Origin: Sycon ciliatum
Lineage: Eukaryota; Porifera; Calcarea; Leucosolenida; Sycettidae
DNA length: 64,000 bases
NCBI RefSeq assembly: GCF_964019385.1
Contig: NW_027044937.1
Span: forward strand, 19,244 to 83,243
Reading direction: 5' to 3'
This document shows, piece by piece, positions 10,386-21,725 of the stretch (its first letter is position 1; each line of letters opens with the position of its first letter). A program made the position numbers and the translations under genes. Below the pieces are notes generated by a model. That model worked only from the letters and a program-made list of their open reading frames with translations. It was not told the DNA's origin and ran no database searches.

Positions 10386-10621
10386 GGGGTCGTCGCAAAA
10401 GTTTTTTGTCGTCCCTGAAACGAACATGATTCGTTTGGGGGGGAGGGGGTGCGAGCCAAAATCGCAAGTCAACCGACACTGTACATATGACATGTACATG
10501 CATGCGATTTTCGTCGTCCAGCATAGCAAGCTGTGTTCGTTTCAGAGGGAGGGGAGGGGGTCCAAGTACGAAATGAACGATGTTCGTTTCAGGGACGACA
10601 GAAAACTTTTGCGACGACCCC
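10386..10621. mobile_element. Harbinger/Tourist-type MITE with TTA duplication
   Basis: Long inverted ends (GGGGTCGTCGCAAAAGTTTT and complement) continue through CAGGGACGAC and GAACAT. TTA flanks both sides (10383-10385 and 10622-10624), the usual 3-bp duplication of PIF/Harbinger elements. G-rich inner sequence, no coding frame. Confidence 0.7.
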
Positions 10622-11499
10622 TTAGTATAGCATTTGTACTATAGTGTACATAGGATGTTGCCTATTTTGGGTACAAGACTGTAAGAACACAGGGTTCAGC
10701 ATCTGCAGCACAGTGGCTGGGTGGTATAAGGGGTTGCTTGAGATTCATACTATTGTGGGTTCAAATCCTGCTTGTTCTCTTCCTTTGTCTTCTTTCTTTC
10801 AAATTTTCTTTTTGAAGTGGAGAGAAATTTTTTAAGTCCCTCCAAAGTCGAAAGATTACAATGCCTAAGTGGTCGATACAAGCGGTCGATATTACGGCGA
10901 TATGGGAAATATAGGACCAGTCAAGGATCACGAGAATTAGTGGAGGTCGATATAGAAGAGTGATAATCGTCGCATATCAGGGAAAACGTCCATATTTAGT
11001 CCATCAGCCAGTGGTGCCAAAGTGAGTCCCCTGTTGCACTTATAAATCGAACACCTGGAACTGACATCAATCGACAGCAAAAGCATCACTGAATCCGACC
11101 AGCCTACTTTCCCTGGCGAAACTCTTGCACGCCTTTTGCAGTGCGCCTTGGAAGTTCGACAAATTTCTTCTTCTTCATCAGGCATTACGAGGTTTTCCAA
11201 CCGTTTTATCAGGACATCCAATGCGTCTTCAGTGAAAAACATGGAGTTTTGTCAACGTTTGGTGTGGTTTTCCGTGGCGATCGACCTAAAATCGCGAAAT
11301 AAATCGCCGTCGATTTGAGCAGAGGTGAGTTGGCTTGGAGCACGTACAGATTCAAAAAATATGTGTACATGCGCACCGGGAAGAAGATGAAGATGCTCAC
11401 CATTTTCAAATAACTAATTCAAAAAATTACATGACTATTGTACTGCAATTGTTGTAGTTACTTGTTTGCAGCTACAATGGTATCAAGTAGATAATCAAT

Positions 11500-11587
11500 C
11501 GAGGTACAGAGGGATTGATGGCTGATCAAAGCCCAAGGGACCAGCCCGAGGGCTTTGATCACGGTCATCAAGCCCGACTGTACCTCG
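11500..11587. repeat. Short foldback
   Basis: CGAGGTACA..GATCAAAGCCC pairs with GGGCTTTGATC..TGTACCTCG around a loop of about 15 bases. Confidence 0.65.
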
Positions 11588-11758
11588 CTTGAATATGCTT
11601 CAGACGATCCCGAACAATTTTTTTGATTTTGAATTCAATCGCTTTATTCTTTTGGTGATCTCGAGTGTGGTAGATAGTACTCCGAAGTAGTAGTACAACT
11701 GTAACTGTACTACTACCTGGTTGCAACATGTTCAAAGCAGCCTTGCCTTTATTTCAAT

Positions 11759-11975
11759 TCTGCGGCGATGGATGTTGTACATCGAGTGAATGCCCTGCAG
11801 TTCTCTTATCCATTACGACCAACTAGCAAATGCCATGGCTCTGGATGCTGACAGCAAACAGTTGAATTTCAACTGTTTGCTGTCAGCATCCAGAGCCATG
11901 GCATTTGCTAGTTGGTCGTAATGGAGAAGAGAACTGCAGGGCATTCACTCGATGTACAACATCCATCGCCGCAGA
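11759..11975. repeat. 217-bp near-perfect palindrome
   Basis: Arms of 108 bases meet at about 11867 (GTTGAA T TTCAAC) with almost no spacer and only a small mismatch near TTATCC/GGAGAA. The outer ends are TCTGCGGCG and CGCCGCAGA. No repeat ends or target duplication were recognised. Confidence 0.9.
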
Positions 11976-13316
11976 TTCCTTACTTTTAGCTCTCCACGTT
12001 CCTTATTTTCCAGGAATCAGGACCTTCCCGGGGTGATTCCATTCAGAGTGGAAGCGTAGATCACTTTTGCCAAACAGTAAAAACTACGCTTCAAACCTGC
12101 TTGACATGACTCGGGGTGCATACTTCGGAAACCCGAAGGTGGATGATGTTCAATACTAGCTCATTGTAATCTTCCTGAAGGTATGTATTCGGATGCTCAA
12201 TTAAATAGAACAGTGAAAGAGATGTGTAATGGAACAACACTCTACAAGTAGGCAAACAACAATTTTATTGTAATTTGAATCCAGGCACACGTGTAATACG
12301 GAAACTGCAATGGTTTACACTGCAAATCTTCTCGATTTGCAAGATTTTTCCCGTAATTCACAAAAATCTGAAAGTTCATTCCTGAAACGCGCATGGTACT
12401 GATTGGAGATTGGGTTTAGGTCACAACAATGGCTGTCGATGAAATGCCAAAAATGGTCACTTTGTCGGCTTCCCCCTGCAGAGCGTGCAAGTCGTTTACT
12501 CTTTTTATTTGCGGATTCGGTGTACAGGGTACCTAAACTCCCCATTGAGGCCAAAATCAAGTATTCGATTTCTAAGTGCAACAGGGTGCTTGAATTTGAC
12601 GACTTCTGAGTTCTTGGCTGATGGACTAATTATGCCAAAGGCTTAGCAAGATATCCAAAAAGATATGCCAAAATATGCCAAAAAATGCTCGACATAAGCA
12701 GAAAGTATAGATCATTTCAGTAAAATTACAACCTTGGAATATTCATTGGCTTAGTATCATGCTTATGCCAAGTAACTTATGGTGCAAATAAAAACACATG
12801 CGGAATAGTATGGCTGGGGTGTGTGCCCAGCAACCGTAGCGATAGTGTTCATCCATGGGGAAATGCAGCAAATGCCTCAACCATTCCAAATTCATCCGTA
12901 AAAGGCATTTCTGAACGCATTTTTGTCCATAATATGAATGTTTTGTCCTCATTTTCTTCACACTATTTGAATTATATGTTGGCTTCATTCCAATATTCCC
13001 TTTGTCGCTCAATATTATTATGAACTGTCTCACAAAATATGCGGAAATATGCGCAAGCATATTTGGTCGAGGCCTACTAGTGTCCTTTGACCTACTCTCA
13101 AACACACTTTAGCCATTAGGAAGATCGTTTCTGGTACAATCTCCAAATCGGCCTGCCAAAAAAATTCGCCGAAAACAAGACTTATCGAGAAATCGCTTAG
13201 CTTTTCGCTGATTTTGGAGGGTTCCTTTGAGAATCGCCGAAAATCTACCAAATTTTCCAATATCTCACCAATTTTGAAGCCAATATGTCAACAATTCGTT
13301 TAGCCGATTTTCCATA
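11976..13316. other. Non-coding, nothing recognised
   Basis: Contains AT-rich sequence with runs of ATATGCCAAAA at 12640-12690 and a repeat of the 9.05-kb TTCGCCGAAAAC segment at 13.14-13.25 kb. No gene supported. Confidence 0.3.
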
Positions 13317-13318
13317 TA

Positions 13319-14688
13319 CAGAAAAACCTGTAACTAAAGACCACCGTGACTAGCGACCAGCCTGGTTCTACCGACCACTTCGCCAGGCACGGACGGTCTC
13401 ATATTCAAAATTCACTGTGACTAGCGACTACCTGCTGAACGCGACCAGCGACCGCCTTTTCTTGCCCCAAAGACGATTATTGACCCGTAACTAGCTACGG
13501 CAATGTTTGAAGTCAAATGTTGCTCGAAGCTCCTTCTTGAAAATTTGCTGATTTTCCATACAGCTGAACAAATGAACACAGGTCATTTTGACTGTGGAAT
13601 CGGTGTGGACTGCACTACACCTGTCCAAATTTCACGCTCTGTCAAGAATAAACACGATAGGAACCGTCTTGGAGAGCGCACCGAAAGCGCCCTCTCATCG
13701 ATGTGATTACTCGGAGGAGAAACGAAGACAGAGCGGCTCTGACACCCCAGTCATACAGACGAATCGACGATGGCATCAAAGAATCCAGAACAAAGCAGCA
13801 CCGCAAGGTCCTGATGCCGCGTTCAAGCAATCGAGAAGTTACAACAAGGACAGTCGGTACGATTGATCACATGAACAAATTTGAAGCCCAGCGTAAAACG
13901 AAACTTCTACAGGGAACGTTTGACTCTTGGTTTCAGAAGTAGCAGCTGAATTTGATGTCTGCAAAAAGTAATCTTCTACCTCTGTCTCTCTCCGTCTCTC
14001 TCTCTCTCCAAGTGTTGTTTGACCTGAAATAAGAATGGCATTGCGCAAGTCCTGGGAATCATATTAGCTGCATTTTGACATACATTATCATATACGGGAT
14101 CCATATATGGTCGCGCAGTGCAAACCTCTAACTAAAGACCACCTGCCACTAAAATAGGCCTTGACAGATTATGCTAGCATCATTTTTCGCATAATTCCTA
14201 CCAAAATCGAATAATCGCATAATTCGAGGCAAATTGCATACGAATAGCATAAAATTGGAATATTCCGCCTGTTCGCATCAAAGTCCATGCAGTTGTACAT
14301 GTTCTACAAGTACACGTACAAGCAGATGCACTAGGAAATCGTAGGTTTACGACTCCCTTGAGAACATGACCAGTCCACTGCAATCAGTGACGGTCGTAGC
14401 TAGGTCGAACGGTGCGTTGACCCCGTTGAACTTTTGCTACTACAGTACAACGCCCTCTACAAAAATCCCCTGTTATTTTGCACAGAGCAATTCTACATTA
14501 GCAGCATATGTGAGCATAAATGCGGCATAATAATGATAACTTTTAGCATAAAATAGCATAATTCTGCAATTTTTTCAGCAATGCGAAAAGCATAATTTCA
14601 CGAAAATATTAGCATAATCTGTCAAGGCCTACACTAAAGACCGCTTTTGCTGGCACCAAGGGGTGGTCGTTTGTTACAGGTTTTACTG
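13319..14688. mobile_element. Mariner/Tc1-type element, TA target, decayed
   Basis: The left end CAGAAAAACCTGTAACTAAA and the complement of the right end CAGTAAAACCTGTAACAAAC are similar and are bounded by TA (13317-13318 and 14689-14690). ACTAAAGACC and GACCAGCGACC-like motifs recur inside. No intact transposase. A hAT-type MITE (14155-14631) is nested in its right part. Confidence 0.6.
14155..14631. mobile_element. hAT-type MITE, 477 bp, copy 1
   Basis: The TIR is TAGGCCTTGACAGATTATGC at both ends. The 8-bp duplication CACTAAAA (14147-14154) / CACTAAAG (14632-14639) differs at one base. The second copy at 18482-18958 has the same length in the opposite orientation. It is rich in AGCATAA motifs and non-coding. 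Confidence 0.85.
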
Positions 14689-14754
14689 TATTCCAATTTT
14701 GCAGCCGATTTTCAAACAATCAGCTGATTTTGCAGCCGAATCTAATGTATTTTG

Positions 14755-15528
14755 GAGCCGAGGGAAAAGTCGAAACCATTTTGCTGCGGAGGATCAACAA
14801 GGACGTCAACAACTTCGTAGCACAGACACAGAGTGGTTTCCGCTCCAGCAGAAGCACCACAGACGTTGTGTGGTCATACCGATGGTTGGCTTGATGCCAA
14901 CGCTATCGCTGTGCGCTGGATACCCTAGGCATTGATATGTCAAAAGCGTTTGACTGTATAAGCAGGCCACGGCTCATCTCGGTGATGGGATCGTTCTTGC
15001 AGCCGGATGAAATCCAAATGATCACTTACCTCCTCCAGGACACCATACTGCGGGTTGTACTCCCATCCGCTAAGGGCCCGTAATTCCCTCCGCGGCACAC
15101 CCCAAGGTGACTCGTTGCCTCCTGTTCTTTTCATTGTGTACCTTGATGGTGCGCTGCGTGATGTTCGGCCTCTTCTTCTTCCACGTCCCCCTGCTGATAT
15201 CTCCCTAGGATTACCAACTGAAACTGCCTACGCCGACGATGTGGATTTCGTGACTACTGATGGTGAGAGGCTGAGGACCCTCCTGCCAACCATATCCAAC
15301 AAGCTCCTCGAATGGGATTTGAAAGTGAATGAGACAAAAACAGAGCACACGCATATCGAACGGCACACTGATCGCATCGAGGAGGAGTGGCGAACCACAA
15401 AGAAACTCGTATCTCTATTAGGTGATGCCGAGGATATGCTACGACGACAGCAACTGGCAACTGTTGCCTTTGTAGACAAACACGTTGAACACATCAAGGA
15501 ACACTTGTCACACTTTCACGAGGTGTGA
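14755..15528 (+). pseudogene. Broken non-LTR reverse transcriptase
   Basis: RT motifs are spread over more than one frame: TQSGFRSSRSTTDVVWSYRW, then GIDMSKAFDCI (motif A), a stop after SAKGP, and RGTPQGDSLPPVLFIVYLDG (motif B), AYADDVDFVT (motif C) and EEWRTTKKLVSLLGD in the frame ending at 15528. The order is that of a LINE RT. At least one frameshift and a stop inactivate it. The 3' part continues as an untranslated tail to (AAT)n at about 15935-15952. Clade not assigned. Confidence 0.75.
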
Positions 15529-15954
15529 CACCAAACAACTGCAACGATAACACATTCTTCTTCTGGACACATAGTTCTGGATCTAGTTTACGAATATACA
15601 GAGCTTCTAACACAGCAAGATGTAACTTAGACCTTCCACGAGTTAAAACCGAAAAGATAGATAGATTTGTCTACAACTTGCAGCTTTTGTTTTCGAGTTT
15701 TTAACACTTTAGCCATTTTATCGCCTATGTTGAACTGTTGACTTCTTCTCTATTTTTCTATTATAGTTATGTGTTTTTCCAAATTTCCAACATTCCCAGT
15801 ACTATCCTGAAGAGAAGGGAAAGAAAACGTTTGATAGAAAAGAAGTGTCTACTGAATTGTGTGGATTTGCGTCGTTGCATGCGAATACTGATTACGAAAC
15901 TGTTTTTGTCCACCGCCTCCAAACTCCCGTTCGAATAATAATAATAATAATATT

Positions 15955-16560
15955 AGTAGAAAGGAAAAGGACATAATTATGGAAACGAGTTAAGAGTAAC
16001 TCTCCACCACTGTAACTAGATACTATATACAGTCAGAAAGTGCAACAACTAGGCACAAAACTGACAGAGTACTGAGACATTCGACGTCCTGACACCTAGC
16101 TTCAACACATCTCCGTAGCGCTAACCGACAGCCTTCCAACTTGGAAGGTTCAAGGTTATGGAAAGACCAAAGAGGGGAAGGCAAGCGAAACGAAAACGAG
16201 CACAAGCTACAGTCTCAACGGAACAAAGAATGTCGATTGTCACTGGACGATGACGAGACCAGTAGGCGATTTGACACAGCGGTCTAACTACAATTCGAAG
16301 CAGCAAAGCAGCACACCACCCAACTTGGGTGGGTCAAAAATATCAAAGATAAGTAAGAAGGGGGAAGCTTTGCGAGAACGAATTGTACAAGCCGAAGTCT
16401 AAACTCCTACAGTACTCCTCATGCATGACATTGTGATGGACTAGTTGACTACAAAACAAGTTGTTTCACACGACGTACGTTTCGCCGTATGGTTCGTGAC
16501 GGCTCATCAGGTGTGCAATTTGAAACTCGGGTATTGAGCCAATAATAAAAGTAGAAAGGA
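15955..16560 (-). repeat. Family A (591-bp retrozyme) copy, inverted half of a foldback
   Basis: One diverged unit of the sequence forming the 43-52 kb arrays, in minus orientation, directly after (AAT)n. It switches to plus orientation at about 16561. It includes the hammerhead at 16467-16515. Confidence 0.8.
16467..16515 (-). ncRNA. Hammerhead ribozyme, family A
   Basis: All core elements of family A are present (CTGATGA, five-pair stem II, GAAA, CGTACG stem III, GTC cleavage triplet, CACAC/GTGTG stem I), although the surrounding unit is diverged. Confidence 0.9.
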
Positions 16561-16975
16561 ACCCCCCAAGTTGGGTGGTGTGCTGCTTTGCTGCTTCGAA
16601 TTGTAGTTAGACCGCTGTGTCAAATCGCCTACTGGTCTCGTCATCGTCCAGTGACAATCGACATTCTTTGTTCCGTTGAGACTGTAGCTTGTGCTCGTTT
16701 TCGTTTCGCTTGCCTTCCCCTCTTTGGTCTTTCCATAACCTTGAACCTTCCAAGTTGAAAGGCTGTCGGTTAGCGCTACGGAGATGTGTTGAAGCTAGGT
16801 GTCAGGACGTCGAATGTCTCAGTACTCTGTCAGTTTTGTGCCTAGTTGTTGCACTTTCTGACTGTATATAGTATCTAGTTACAGTGGTGGAGAGTTACTC
16901 TTAACTCGTTTCCATAATTATGTCCTTTTCCTTTCTACTTTTATTATTGGCTCAATACCCGAGTTTCAAATAATA
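16561..16975 (+). repeat. Family A copy, second half of the foldback
   Basis: Plus-orientation partial unit ending at GAGTTTCAAA followed by TAATATTA. The same end point is used by the copies at 49.0 kb and 52.84 kb, just before the hammerhead stem I strand. Confidence 0.8.
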
Positions 16976-17774
16976 TTAGTGTGGCAACGTTGTTGCCACT
17001 TGTGCCTACATGTGTTTTGTCACCTTCTTGTTTAATATTGTTATTATTATCATTCGTTCTCACTTTTTTGTTTTTGTTGCTGATACACACTTGTCACGCT
17101 TAGTTCTTACTTGTATACCCTTGTGTTCTGCACGCTTTTGTGAGAAATCGCACCTCGATATTCCAGTGCTGTCATTGTATCGTGTCACCCTACCTTGATT
17201 GCTATTATTATTTCCTTTGTTCTCATTTTGTTCTTTAGTACAACGGTGATTCCTGAAGAGTGTTGTACGAAAACTTGTTCGAATCATCTTTTTTTCCATT
17301 GCCCTTTTTCTTCTTACATGTATTTTCCTTACCCTTTAGATTGTTTCTTGCATCGTCTCCATCGCTTACATTGTTAATAAAGTAGTCCACATGTCGCTTC
17401 AGCTCGTCCTACTTATTGCCATATTAAAATTATTGTCTCCTCGTCGAATTTTTAAATAATAATAATAACTTGAATAACGACTGATAAAGACTGATATTTC
17501 CTTTGTTACTACTCCCTTCATTGCCTGTCGCTGCAAATTCTTTATTACTGTTTTGATGTTGGAGTTCGGATTGAGTTTCTTTCCTTTCTTCCTCTTCCTT
17601 CAACTATTTCTTGTCCCTTTGGTTTTTAGGTTTTATTTATTTATTTATTTTTGTTTTTTCACTTTCGTTTTGCTGTCCCACCCATGGAAATATTTCCCGG
17701 TGGGTCTGGCTTATCGCCTTCGAAAGAAGCGAATAAAGGAGAGATAATAATAATTTGAAACTCGGATGTTGAGC
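16976..17774. other. Non-coding; possible retroelement tails
   Basis: Contains GTTAATAAAGTAG (about 17370), TTTTTAAATAATAATAATAA (about 17450) and GCGAATAAAGGAGAGATAATAATAAT (about 17730), resembling 3' ends with AATAAA-like signals joined to TAA tracts. The GAGTGTTGTACGAAAACTTG at 17.26 kb recurs at 29.3 kb. No gene. Confidence 0.35.
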
Positions 17775-18481
17775 CATAAATAAATGTAGAAAGGAAAAGA
17801 CATTATGGATACGAGTTAAGAGTAACTCTCCATCACTGTAACATGATACTTTATACAGTCAGAAAGTGCAATAACTAGGCACAAAACTGACAGAGTACTG
17901 AGACATTCGACGTCCTGACACCTAGCTTCAACACATCTCCGTAGCGCTAACCGACAGCCTTCCAACTGGGAAGGTTCAAGGTTATGGAAAAGACCAAAGA
18001 GGGGAAGGCAAGCGCAACGAAAACGAGCAAAAGCTACAGTCCCAACGGAACAAAGAATGTCGATTGTTACTGGACGATGACGAGACCAGTACGATATTTG
18101 ACAAAGCGGTCTAACTACAATTCGAAGCAGCAAAGCAACACACCACCCAACTTGGGTGGGTCATAAAATATCAAAGATAAGTAAAGAAATGGGAAGCTTT
18201 GCGAAAACGAATTGTACAAGCCGAAAGCCAAACTCCTACAGTACTCCTCATGCATGACATTGTGATGGACTAGTTGACTACAAAACAAGTTGTTTCACAC
18301 GACGTACGTTTCGCCGTATGGTTCGTGACGGCTCATCAGGTTTGCAATTTGAAACTCGAATGTTGAGCCATAAATAAATGTAGAAAGGAAAAAGACATGT
18401 CTCAGTACTCTGTCAGTTTTGTGCTTAGTTATTGCACTTTCTGACTGTATAAAGTATCATGATTGTTACAGTGATGGAGAG
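17775..18481 (-). repeat. Family A copy with inverted stub
   Basis: One minus-orientation unit from about 17775 to 18395, then a short inverted piece (18396-18481) of the same family, interrupted at GATGGAGAG by the hAT-type MITE. The unit continues at 18959-19005. Confidence 0.75.
18296..18344 (-). ncRNA. Hammerhead ribozyme, family A, damaged stem I
   Basis: The catalytic core is intact, but the 5' strand of stem I reads CAAAC instead of CACAC, breaking one pair with GTGTG. Confidence 0.75.
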
Positions 18482-18958
18482 TAGGCCTTGACAGATTATG
18501 CTAATATTTTCGTGAAATTATGCTTTTCGCATTGCTGAAAAAATTGCAGAATTATGCTATTTTTATGCTAAAAGTTATCATATTATGCCGCATTTATGCT
18601 CACATATGCTGCTAATGTAGAATTGCTCTGTGCAAAATAACAGGGGATTTTTGTAGAGGGCGTTGTACTGTAGTAGCAAAAGTTCAACGGGGTCAACGCA
18701 CCATTTGACCAAGCTACGACCGTCACTGATTGCAGTGGACTGGTCATGTTATCAAGGGAGTCGTAAACCTACGATTTCCTGGTGCATCTACTTGTACGTG
18801 TACTTGTAGAACATGTACAACTGCATGGACTTTGATGCGAACAGGCGGATTATTCCAATTTTATGCTATTCGTATGCAATTTGCCTCGAATTATGCGATT
18901 ATTCGATTTTGGTAGGAATTATGCGAAAAATGATGCTAGCATAATCTGTCAAGGCCTA
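18482..18958. mobile_element. hAT-type MITE, 477 bp, copy 2
   Basis: Same length and ends as the copy at 14155 but inverted. The flanks ATGGAGAG (18474-18481) and ATGGAGAG (18959-18966) are a perfect 8-bp duplication inside a family A unit, dating the insertion after that unit. Confidence 0.9.
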
Positions 18959-19123
18959 ATGGAGAGTTATTCTTAACTCGTATCCATAATGTCTTTTTCC
19001 TTTCTACAATAATAATAATAATACAGAGGCAATATGCTTTGGTTCTGCAAGAGTGCTCAATGCCTGATTCAGGCAGAGCGGCGTACACAAAGGCACACAA
19101 TGAAAACCTTGGCAAATTTATTC

Positions 19124-19168
19124 CGTTGTGACTCCGAGTTTCATGGCTGAACCAATCATCAGACAACG
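19124..19168 (-). ncRNA. Hammerhead ribozyme, family C (Penelope-type), left arm
   Basis: Minus strand: CGTTGT, CTGATGA, stem II TGG/CCA with loop TTCAG, GAAA, stem III ACT/AGT, cleavage after GTC, ACAACG. Stem I pairs perfectly over six bases. The first stem II pair (10.1/11.1) is U-U instead of the usual G-C. Confidence 0.8.
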
Positions 19169-19615
19169 ATAATGGAATAGGAGGCAGCGCTGGTATATCT
19201 AAGTGGAGAGAGGTGTGATAATATGATAGCGAGAGGAGTAATCGCGTGAATGTATACAGGGACGGGCTATTTCAGAGGCAGATGCAGTAGGCGCAGGTCT
19301 AGCACTAACAAGTACTAACACGCACACACATAGTAACACCCACACACACATACACACATGCACGCACACACTAACACACACATACACCCACCCACAACAC
19401 CCTAACTTGCACACGGGCGCACGCACACACAGGACACCCACCCACCCACAACACCCTAACTCGCACACGCACAAACACACGCACACACGCATCTACACAC
19501 ACCTATAGACACATGTCCACACGTATACACAGGCATCTGCGTTCGTATGACAAATCTAAGCGCACACAAACTCCTGCAATCACGCGTCAAAAAAACCCGC
19601 AGCGGTCATAGCTGT

Positions 19616-20125
19616 CTATGTAATAGGGGTGGCCAGCAGAAACTTGCGCTGGTGAGGGCATTTAGATACCAGCTCACTTCTCTTGTTTAGGGAGGTAGCT
19701 TTTGAAGCTTTCAGGATGTGGAACTTTTCGGTTAAGCATAGGCCACACTTCTTGCTGATGTTACTGTACGAAGGTGCTCTATCCTTGATCTCCCATGTGA
19801 TGTCGAATCCGCGGTTCTCGTTTTTCAGATCCCAGATGTGCTTGGACAACTTAGTCGATGCGGCGTACTTTTCATGGCGGAAGTCCGAAGTGTGTTTGTT
19901 GTAGCGCTGCTTGAATGTGGTAGCAGTCATGCCGACGTAGGTCTTGACTTCGTTGGATGCTACATGCGCCTCGTACACGACGTCGGAAGACTGGCAGTCA
20001 CCGTTGAGGGGGCACGACGCCTTGACCCGACATGGCACAACTGGCGGTCGCGAGTGAAGTTTTGCAGCATTGTGCCCTTTGATAATCGACGCTACGTTCT
20101 TCATACTCCTATGCTCCCTAAACAA
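19616..20125 (-). CDS. GIY-YIG endonuclease domain of a Penelope-like element (5'-truncated ORF)
   Basis: A 169-codon frame. Cysteines at 32, 38 and 44 precede SSDVVYEAHV (GIY-like, 49-51) and KTYVGMTATTFKQRYNKH (YIG-like 63-65; Arg74; His78), then STKLSKHIWDLK, ITWEI, RAPSYSN, the CGLC pair (127, 130) and the catalytic-type Glu133 in LTEKFHIL. This order is that of the C-terminal Penelope endonuclease, which nicks the target DNA. The N-terminal RT is absent and the start Met lies at the repeat boundary, so the product, if made, would be endonuclease only. The last codons lie in the left arm, and a plus-strand copy of them is in the right arm. Confidence 0.85.
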   Translation of the reverse strand: MFREHRSMKNVASIIKGHNAAKLHSRPPVVPCRVKASCPLNGDCQSSDVVYEAHVASNEVKTYVGMTATTFKQRYNKHTSDFRHEKYAASTKLSKHIWDLKNENRGFDITWEIKDRAPSYSNISKKCGLCLTEKFHILKASKATSLNKRSELVSKCPHQRKFLLATPIT

Positions 20126-20641
20126 GAGAAGTGAGCTGGTATCTAAATGCCCTCACCAGCGCAAGTTTCTGCTGGCCACCCCTATTACATAGACAGCTAT
20201 GACCGCTGCGGGTTTTTTTGACGCGTGATTGCAGGAGTTTGTGTGCGCTTAGATTTGTCATACGAACGCAGATGCCTGTGTATACGTGTGGACATGTGTC
20301 TATAGGTGTGTGTAGATGCGTGTGTGCGTGTGTTTGTGCGTGTGCGAGTTAGGGTGTTGTGGGTGGGTGGGTGTCCTGTGTGTGCGTGCGCCCGTGTGCA
20401 AGTTAGGGTGTTGTGGGTGGGTGTATGTGTGTGTTAGTGTGTGCGTGCATGTGTGTATGTGTGTGTGGGTGTGTTACTATGTGTGTGCGTGTTAGTACTT
20501 GTTAGTGCTAGACCTGCGCCTACTGCATCTGCCTCTGAAATAGCCCGTCCCTGTATACATTCACGCGATTACTCCTCTCGCTATCATATTATCACACCTC
20601 TCTCCACTTAGATATACCAGCGCTGCCTCCTATTCCATTAT

Positions 20642-20686
20642 CGTTGTCTGATGATTGGTTCAGCCATGAAACTCGGAGTCACAACG
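20642..20686 (+). ncRNA. Hammerhead ribozyme, family C, right arm
   Basis: Inverted copy of the sequence at 19124-19168: CGTTGT at 20642, CTGATGA 20648-20654, GAAA, GAGTC, ACAACG to 20686. All core bases are kept. Confidence 0.8.
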
Positions 20687-20820
20687 GAATAAATTTGCCA
20701 AGGTTTTCATTGTGTGCCTTTGTGTAATAATAATAATAATAATTTTTGAAAGGATTGGGAGAACTTCAAATACAAAGGATCAGATGGGGAAGGGAACTGC
20801 CTGAAAAGAGAAAAAACCGC

Positions 20821-20892
20821 CAGACCCACCAGGACTCGAACCTGGGACCCTGCTTGTCATGAGCAATGCTCTAACCACTGAGCTATGGGACC
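20821..20892 (-). repeat. tRNA-like SINE head, type 1
   Basis: 72 nt with a tRNA cloverleaf: acceptor GGTCCCA/TGGGTCT (one mismatch), A box TAGCTCAGTGG, five-pair anticodon stem, T arm CCAGG-TTCGAGT-CCTGG and B box GGTTCGAGTCC. The 7-base anticodon loop CATGACA lacks U33, so a working tRNA is unlikely. The promoter boxes suit Pol III transcription of a SINE. Confidence 0.7.
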
Positions 20893-21139
20893 AGGCTGAA
20901 CCTATAAGGCGCTGACAAGTTGTTCACTCCAAAGGCAGTTCACAACACGTGCCACACATACTGATGGCACTTGGGTCTTTCTCCCTCCCCCAGGGGACCG
21001 ACCACGGTCAGTTTCTGGACCCTACCAGAAGTGAAAGAAAAGTGATTAATTTTTGAAAGGATTGGGAGAACTTCAAATACAAAGGATCAGATGGGGATGT
21101 GAACTGCCTGAAAAGAGAAAAAACCGCCAGACCCATCAA

Positions 21140-21700
21140 TAATAATAATTTTAATATAGCTAGGAATAGGATGAAGGCCGCAGACATCACGCAACTAAGT
21201 TACTTGTTTGACATGTATTTACTGTGTATTTTATAACAAAAATATTATTGAAAACCCATAATCGATTTTCTTGTTCCTATCATCAGTGGGAAAAAATACG
21301 GAACTAAGGATACAACCAAAGAAACTGAAGTTAAGTACTGTAAATAGAAAGGTGTTAGAAATAACAACAAGATACAAGAGCAATAAAACCACTAGAGGAA
21401 ACGGAGAAAGGTAACAAGATTGCGTAACCAAAGGCGAGAAGTTTTCTGTACTGTGTCGTGCGCGTTATGTCCAACAGTTGAAAGTCCTTGAGGCAGTTTG
21501 TATACGTATTCATAAGCCTGTTTTGTGTACGCAGAAGGAGCACGTTGTTGCACTGAAGTTGTATTCGTGGGTTGATACTTCGTTTAGCGCCTTCTCGCCT
21601 TTGGTTACGTAATCTTGTTACCTTTTTACGTTTCCTCTAGTGGTTTTATTGCTCTTGTATCTTGTTGTTATTTCTAACACCTTTCTAACTTCATATTCAA
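21140..21700. repeat. Hammerhead family E, foldback joined to a tRNA-like unit
   Basis: The minus-orientation left part carries the hammerhead at 21255-21290. The right part (about 21575-21690) is an inverted copy of 21345-21440, and the block then runs directly into the tRNA-like repeat. The GCCGCAGACATCAC motif links it to family D. Confidence 0.55.
21255..21290 (-). ncRNA. Hammerhead ribozyme, family E, weak stem II
   Basis: Minus strand: CCCA, CTGATGA, TAGGAACAA, GAAA, ATCGATT stem III, cleavage after UA, TGGG. The core is complete and stem I pairs, but stem II barely pairs, so this copy is probably dead. Confidence 0.55.
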
Positions 21701-21725
21701 AGGATCAGTCTTCTACGTTCAGCCT

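Larger units (their letters stand above)
19083..20727 (-). mobile_element. Penelope-like element remnant with inverted flanking repeats
   Basis: Arms of about 610 bases (19083-19695 and 20115-20727) are inverted copies of each other, each with a hammerhead near its outer end. The centre holds the endonuclease part of a Penelope-like ORF. (TAA)n lies at both outer edges (about 19008-19022 and 20725-20742). The RT domain is missing, so the element cannot move by itself. Penelope-like elements are known to have flanking repeats in direct or inverted arrangement and to carry hammerheads. Confidence 0.8.

Noticed and set aside
11165-11190. CTGATGA followed by GAAA on the minus strand near 11.18 kb as a hammerhead
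   Set aside because: The intervening sequence is a GAA-type simple repeat with no stem II, and stem I does not pair.
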